NCBI GenBank assembly: GCA_028565635.1 | Contig: JAOXYB010050191.1 | Coordinates: forward strand, 1 to 11,797 | Reading direction: 5' to 3' | DNA from: Phoronis ovalis | Lineage: Eukaryota > Phoronida > Phoronidae | DNA length: 11,797 nucleotides | Shown here: piece by piece, positions 7,981-11,797 of the stretch | Numbering within the stretch: position 1 is the stretch's first letter | Layout: every line of letters begins with the position of its first letter | The notes under the pieces: model-generated | What the model was told of the DNA's origin: nothing | Database searches by the model: none | Seen by the model: only the letters and a program-made list of their open reading frames with translations | Program-made: the position numbers and the translations under genes

Positions 7981-8495
7981 GTCAACCAACTGAAGGAGGT
8001 GATTACCTTTTTAACAAACGTGCACAATTTTCGAAACAGTTAGCTGTCAAGAAGAAATCTGGGATATTGACTACGACTCTGCATAACTGGATTGATTACT
8101 TTCGCAGGTGGCTTGCATACGGGGAGTTTCGTTGTAAGTTGTGTTTAAAGTGCGAGCGTGTACAGTTTGAAAATATCCTTGTATCCATGGACTGTCATTT
8201 TCCTGAGGCTCCTGTTGGTGAAATTCATAAGTGCAACAATGACAATATATATACACTATCTGAAGGTTGCGGCATAAAGTGTAAGCTAAAGTATTCACAA
8301 GAGGAAACTATTCCTGTTGCCATAAACCAAGAAATTTGTCAAAATGGTTTACAACACATTGACTTGGCTTTATTTAAATGTCCAACTCAGTTTAATGATA
8401 TTCTGATTATAATACTGTGTGATCCCATCACTGGTGCTGAAGTTGAGCTGACATCAGAGAAAATTGGAGCAGCTGCGGCTGTAACAGAAATACAG
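7978..8495 (+). CDS. Exon 3: Cys-rich domain of unknown function
   Basis: Acceptor TTTTTAG|AGTGT (phase 1) and donor ATACAG|GTAATG (phase 0). It completes a split Glu codon and adds 172 codons without a stop, the longest convincing coding run in the window. About 13 Cys are spread through it, including CKLCLKC (a CxxCxxC that could bind metal) and GCGIKCKL. Several alternating hydrophobic stretches (HIDLALFKC, DILIIILCD, AEVELTSEKIG) suggest beta strands; the start, AQFSKQLAVKKK to LHNWIDYFRRW, looks helical. No signal peptide or membrane segment is visible, though the true N-terminus is outside the window. I recognise no family. It sits between a disordered Ser-rich segment and a kinase-tail-like plus coiled-coil region. 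A start at 7980 in phase 0 is possible but fits exon 2 less well. Confidence 0.75.
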
Positions 8496-8766
8496 GTAAT
8501 GTATTTACCATTTATTGACTAATGTTAAAACTGAGTTGCAGATTTGTCTGCTCTAAAATTTCCTCAACTACTCGGAAGTTATAAATGCGTTCCTCATATT
8601 CCAGACTTTACTAAACTTAGTAACTAAATGTTCAAATCGAAAGCCTGCTGTCATGGCTCTTTATTGTTCTGACATTCAGTGTTGTTCTTTGGTTAGATTA
8701 AATTCGAAACCAATGTTAATAGTTTAATGCGTGGAACTGGTTAAGAATAGGAACCTTCTTTTTCAG

Positions 8767-8812
8767 GAAAATTTCTATGTACCAATGCACATCTTCAGCA
8801 GTAACTGGAAAG
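8767..8812 (+). CDS. Exon 4 of the split gene (alternative end at 8880)
   Basis: Acceptor CTTCTTTTTCAG|GAA follows a good pyrimidine tract and keeps the phase-0 frame from exon 3. The peptide is ENFYVPMHIFSSNWK. Two donors are possible. AAAG|GTAACA after 8812 leaves phase 1, which joins the kinase-tail exon at 9291. CAAG|GTAAAA after 8880 leaves phase 0, adding 23 codons (GNNCNKKCMSVNVFVSKLLV and three more). The first is preferred because it gives a gene model that stays open into exon 5. The second joins in frame only to acceptors at 8940 or 8964 and then stops at TAG (8998), giving a short alternative C-terminus. No motif recognised. Confidence 0.55.
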
Positions 8813-8917
8813 GTAACAATTGCAATAAAAAATGCATGTCTGTAAATGTTTTTGTCTCAAAATTACTTGTTCCATTCAAGGTAAAATTCATATTTTGCGT
8901 AGAGAATTGCTGTTAGC

Positions 8918-8965
8918 ATTCTGTTTTATATTTTTGTCAGGATTCTGTTTTAAATTTTTGTCAGT
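8918..8965. repeat. 24 bp tandem duplication containing a 3' splice site
   Basis: Two adjacent 24-base copies, 8918-8941 and 8942-8965, differ at two positions. Each is a textbook acceptor: a T-rich tract (CTGTTTTATATTTTTGT) ending in CAG. The unit length is a multiple of three, so choice between the two acceptors (after 8940 or 8964) would only add or drop eight codons. Neither leads to a long open exon in the preferred model. Confidence 0.85.
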
Positions 8966-9290
8966 ACATCACAATAAACTGCACAAAAAAGTCAGTGTAG
9001 GTCGTTTTGGGGATGGTGGATAATCTCTTTGCTAGAAACAACGGACAGCTCAGATTTGTACAAGGTTGGTTGGGATGGTTAGAGGCATTTACTTTACTGT
9101 GTAGTTTGAAAATGTCAACTAAGCTTATTACAGGTGTTAACAATGCACGAGTGTGTTCATCTTAGGACAAGCTTCATTATTTTTCCTTAAGGAGGCACTG
9201 TTAAGCTGCGGCAAAATAGATATGCAACATTAGTAAGCATTAACTGTTCCATAAGTTGAGGGAAATTAACGTTGTATTATACTATAAAAG
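8966..9290 (+). other. Intron 4 remainder with short exon-like pieces
   Basis: About 325 bases with no firm exon but several open pieces next to splice-like sites: 9001-9064 (MVDNLFARNNGQLRFVQ, before a weak donor CAAG|GTTGGT), 9136-9165 after the acceptor TTATTACAG, and 9192-9232 (GTVKLRQNRYATL, between CCTTAAG and the good donor TTA|GTAAGC). Linking them requires weak acceptors, and no order gives a recognisable domain or reaches exon 5 in frame as neatly as direct joining from 8812. They could be alternative exons, or debris of lost exons. Confidence 0.3.
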
Positions 9291-9389
9291 GAAACATGAG
9301 GGATCCAAGTAGTTATGATGCACCAGTGCTTGCCGAACTTGCATTGTGTTGTCTTACAAAAACTCCAAAGATACGACCAACCTTTGAAG
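9291..9389 (+). CDS. Exon 5: segment like the C-terminal end of a protein kinase domain
   Basis: Reads NMRDPSSYDAPVLAELALCC then LTKTPKIRPTFE. The pattern G.MRDP..yDAPVLaeLaLxCL...P..RPTF..V matches helices H-I of TKL/IRAK and tyrosine kinases, where the invariant Arg of RPT closes the C-lobe. Donor GAAG|GTAAAC in phase 1 joins exon 6 exactly. The acceptor is less certain: CTATAAAAG|GA (9290) gives phase 1, matching exon 4 ending at 8812; ATGAG|G (9300) would need phase 2. The frame is closed by a TGA about 40 bases upstream. None of the other kinase landmarks (glycine loop, VAIK lysine, HRD, DFG, APE) is found within the preceding kilobases. So either the protein carries only this tail, the rest was deleted, or the likeness is superficial. 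Confidence 0.6.
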
Positions 9390-9909
9390 GTAAACAAATT
9401 CGTTAGCCAGTTCTTTTCCAGTTTGAACATGTCTAATTAGTGCTATAGTTTAGGTGGCGATTTAAATTTGGACCAATTAGAAAAAAGTAACATATTCCCA
9501 TCTAAACATACGCCCTGGTACTGAACAAATTATGGAGAATATCATAAAAGCGATTTATTTCGCAAATTAGGTGTTCGGTAGGATGTATTTCAGGGAATAC
9601 ATTCGTATATATACATACATTTCCTTATTTTTTGTTTTTGTTGTTAAAAGTTTATAATTTTTGTGATTAGCGAAAAGGTAATTATGTTTCATGTTTTGAC
9701 TCCAAGCATTTTTCTGTTAGTGTCTATTTCACAGACGTGTTATTCATATAGTAACTGGTGATGATACCTTTTATATCGATTGGGACATAAAAGACTTGTG
9801 TTGTTCTATAATGAGTTAGCGGAGGTTATTGAAATTCGGTTTCTCAGCAAAAGAAAGGAAATTATATGTAATTCTTCCATGTTATTATTTTAATTAAACT
9901 TTTTTGTAG
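9390..9909. other. Intron 5, no other feature
   Basis: About 520 bases of AT-rich sequence from donor GTAAAC to acceptor TTTTTTGTAG. I see no exon, RNA gene or repeat worth listing in it. Confidence 0.5.
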
Positions 9910-9998
9910 TCATTACCAAGGTAATTTACGAAAAATATAAAGAATTATACAAGGAACATGAAACAAAAGCACACGAAGAGCTGCGGCAATCAGTGGAG
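9910..9998 (+). CDS. Exon 6: coiled-coil segment after the kinase-like tail
   Basis: Acceptor AACTTTTTTGTAG|TC completes a Val codon with the last base of exon 5. The next 29 codons are open to the donor GTGGAG|GTACTA (phase 0). The peptide ITKVIYEKYKELYKEHE, then TKAHEELRQSVE, is almost all charged or helix-forming residues with hydrophobics at heptad-like spacing, so a helix or coiled coil running straight on from the last kinase-type helix is likely. It continues into exon 7. Confidence 0.65.
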
Positions 9999-10343
9999 GT
10001 ACTAGTAATATATGTTTTACTTTTTTATGAGAAAAAATTTCATCGGCTGGATGATCTCATGAGATAATTTTGTTTTGCTTTTAATTTGTGCAATATCCCT
10101 GTTGACTAATTAAACTCAAACGTTTGATTCACATTTTTATGATCTGTCCTACTGGGTAAGTAGACTAGAAATTATATTATGAGAAATGAAAAGAAACGAT
10201 GTTTTAATCAAACAGAAACTATTGTTGATATCCCGTTTCCCATAGTTAACGAACTGATCATGATATCGACCTAAAAGTAACACATTTATTTCAAATTATT
10301 CTGTAATTTGGATAATTTTCATCGAAAAGAAAAAAAATTGCAG
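9999..10343. other. Intron 6, no other feature
   Basis: About 345 bases, AT-rich, ending in an A-rich stretch and the acceptor AAATTGCAG. The purine-rich context before this acceptor (AAAAGAAAAAAAATTGCAG) is poor for a pyrimidine tract, the weakest point of the exon 7 call. No other feature seen. Confidence 0.45.
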
Positions 10344-10407
10344 GATATTGAAGAGGAGCTTGAGGAGCTGAGAGGAAATGAACAAGACCCTGTGGATCAC
10401 AAGTCGG
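10344..10407 (+). CDS. Exon 7: end of coiled coil, acidic linker
   Basis: Phase-0 reading from exon 6 gives DIEEELEELRGNEQDPVDHK and then SG, ending at a strong donor TCGG|GTGAGT in phase 1. The first ten residues continue the heptad-type helix of exon 6 (EE-L-EE-L spacing); the rest is polar and probably unstructured. The gene must continue beyond, since there is no stop before the donor. If the donor were skipped, the frame runs on through the intron and stops at 10497. The next exon was not found inside this window. Confidence 0.6.
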
Positions 10408-11551
10408 GTGAGTGTGTTCACCAAGTTAATAATGTTACTGATCATGATTATATAGCATTACAATATATATATATTTTGAAAACGATACAAGCCTGTTAGG
10501 TTTTGCCAAATCGTTTCTGCATTAATGAATCCAAATAACTGTAGACTTGTTTTTGTTAAGATTAAAGAATATTTGTTTACCTATATTTCACAAATATACA
10601 AATTCATATCTTTTTTATGTATTCATAACTACAGGAATAATTAATTTTAAAATGTTTTGTTAGTTATTGGGTTGTATCAATGCATACAAAGATACCACAT
10701 GATAAACAAGTAACCAGTTGTGCTTTAATTAATTGACAATAATTCGAAAAATCAATGGTATACCATATCTTCTATGACAAAAGTCAGAATGTCTAATCTG
10801 ATCATACATTTCGTTCAAAAAAATAATTCGACAAAATTTCAATCCAAAAAATTCACTTTCTACACAATTTCTGTTAAAGGGCGACTGGAGGTGGGCACCA
10901 GTAAACTTAAATAATTATGAAATATCTTCTTTTTTTGGAAAACCCATCAAGGCAAATGGGTGCCGGACAGCTGATAAATTCAGAATTATGTCTCCCGAAT
11001 TAAAATATAAAATAACTTGGCAGTTGGAAAAGAGAATCATTTAAATCAGAGCTGTTTTATTGTTTTAGTTTATGCAAATAATATATCGAAGATTGTTTAC
11101 ATGTAAGGAATGACTTTGTTTCAGCATTTTTTCTTTGAATAATAAGAATAACTTCAATTGTTGAATCTCCTCAAAATGAATACATCTGGATACATAAAAA
11201 TAACAAATCATTCAAAAAGTTATATACTAGATAGTATAATTTTATTAGAACTCTGTATAGAGGGAAGATCTAATCTGCACAGGTGTAAAACGGACATATT
11301 GTGGCATTGTTTATTAAAACTGATAAACTATTCATCTATGATATAGTAATTTTTATGCATCACATATTGTTGATAAATAATACCTATATCACTATATAAA
11401 CGTACATATGTACTAAGCTTGTCTACTCCACTATATAACTAGCCATATTACAATGATTACAATATAAAGACATAAGATATTGCTCCTAATTCAGCGACAG
11501 TATAGTTACTTATTGGAAACCAACACAAAAGTTTTTGGCAATGATACTTAC
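10408..11551. other. Right-hand AT-rich stretch, no firm gene
   Basis: About 1.1 kb, presumably intron 7 of the plus-strand gene. No following exon is convincing. A tiny open piece GGCGACTGGAGGTGGGCACC (about 10879-10898), between AAAG and A|GTAAAC, would fit phase 1 in and out as a 21-base microexon, but this is weak. The same GC-richer patch (about 10879-10985) carries short inverted pairs (GGCACC/GGTGCC, ACCCAT/ATGGGT). The open frame at 11158-11346 has low-complexity composition and no family likeness. Confidence 0.45.
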
Positions 11552-11604
11552 TATTTCACCGTGACTCCTAAAGACACAACCTCTTGAATCGGCGACCAAC
11601 TCAT
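11552..11604 (-). CDS. Possible first coding exon of a minus-strand gene
   Basis: On the minus strand an ATG at 11604 opens MSWSPIQEVVSLGVTVK and runs 53 bases to a strong donor, AAATA|GTAAGTAT, in phase 2. The surrounding 11560-11660 bases are richer in GC than the rest of the right half, as expected around a transcribed 5' end. No stop lies between the ATG and the donor. The context before ATG (CCTCGGTG) is acceptable, with G at -3. I recognise no family in 17 residues. If real, its next exon should lie to the left on the minus strand. One acceptor candidate (ATTTATCAG|CTG, near 10973) fits the phase and is open for about 20 codons, but that is unproven. Confidence 0.3.
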
Positions 11605-11797
11605 CACCGAGGCAATTTAAGCACTGCAAATGATTTCACTGCGTTCTGCGCTCCGCCAAGCGACATATCACAAAATAACAATGTATGTTGCTTATAATGT
11701 TTAGCTTGCGCTTTAAGAGTACAATAAATATAGCATTTAATTTTTTCTATTTGAGTTGTCCTAATAGTGAAATTTCACGGTCACCGGGCGAGCATGA
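11605..11797. other. Right edge, possible 5' flank of the minus-strand exon
   Basis: Less AT-rich in its first part (TTCTGCGCTCCGCCAAGCG) and AT-rich after 11690. Near the edge is a perfect 12-base palindrome GTGAAATTTCAC (11767-11778). I see no TATA box at a convincing distance and no plus-strand coding. Confidence 0.3.

Noticed and set aside
8071-8298. 75-residue minus-strand frame under exon 3
   Set aside because: Shadow of the plus-strand coding exon; the plus reading has matching splice sites and phase.
1-11797. CRISPR array, bacterial operon, or phage-like defence system
   Set aside because: No spaced identical repeats of CRISPR type, no ribosome binding sites with packed genes, and clear spliceosomal intron signals.

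Overview
This window looks like nuclear DNA from a multicellular animal, most likely a marine or freshwater invertebrate. The phylum cannot be decided from the sequence. The evidence is AT-rich sequence with long introns, GT-AG splice sites with exons whose phases fit together, a tRNA-derived SINE, the 3' end of a CR1/L2/Jockey-like non-LTR retrotransposon, ~300 bp intronic repeats carrying TGACCT-like and ATGGCC/GGCCAT motifs, and a TATG/TG microsatellite. There is no bacterial-style operon.

The main content is one plus-strand split gene that enters from the left edge and leaves towards the right. I can build seven exons: 1-116, 3778-3853, 7978-8495, 8767-8812 (or to 8880), 9291-9389, 9910-9998 and 10344-10407. 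All the junction phases agree (0, 1, 0, 1, 1, 0, 1). The partial product is about 335 residues: a Ser/Thr/Tyr-rich probably disordered N-terminal part; a ~172-residue Cys-rich, probably beta-rich domain that I do not recognise; a short segment that resembles the very last helices of a TKL/IRAK-type protein kinase C-lobe (LALCCL...P..RPTF); and an acidic/basic coiled coil. No kinase catalytic core (VAIK, HRD, DFG) is visible between these parts, so the architecture is unusual.

Intron 1 (117-3777) holds the microsatellite, a minus-strand tRNA SINE, a diverged ~480 bp-spaced repeat family and an isolated 50 bp direct repeat. Intron 2 (3854-7977) holds a tandem array of ~170-330 bp monomers (3990-5893) split by a 5'-truncated retrotransposon. 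Just after the array lies a decayed Roc-type GTPase gene fragment (5896-6234) with P-loop, GID, DFxGH and HRLFLTPDA motifs in the right order but in shifting frames with stops. The rest of intron 2 is AT-rich, apparently featureless sequence.

Two of the 3' splice-site regions (before exon 3, and inside intron 4) exist as tandem duplicates, which may create alternative acceptors. After the last exon the plus strand shows no convincing further exon. Near the right edge a GC-richer patch holds a possible first coding exon of a minus-strand gene (11552-11604).
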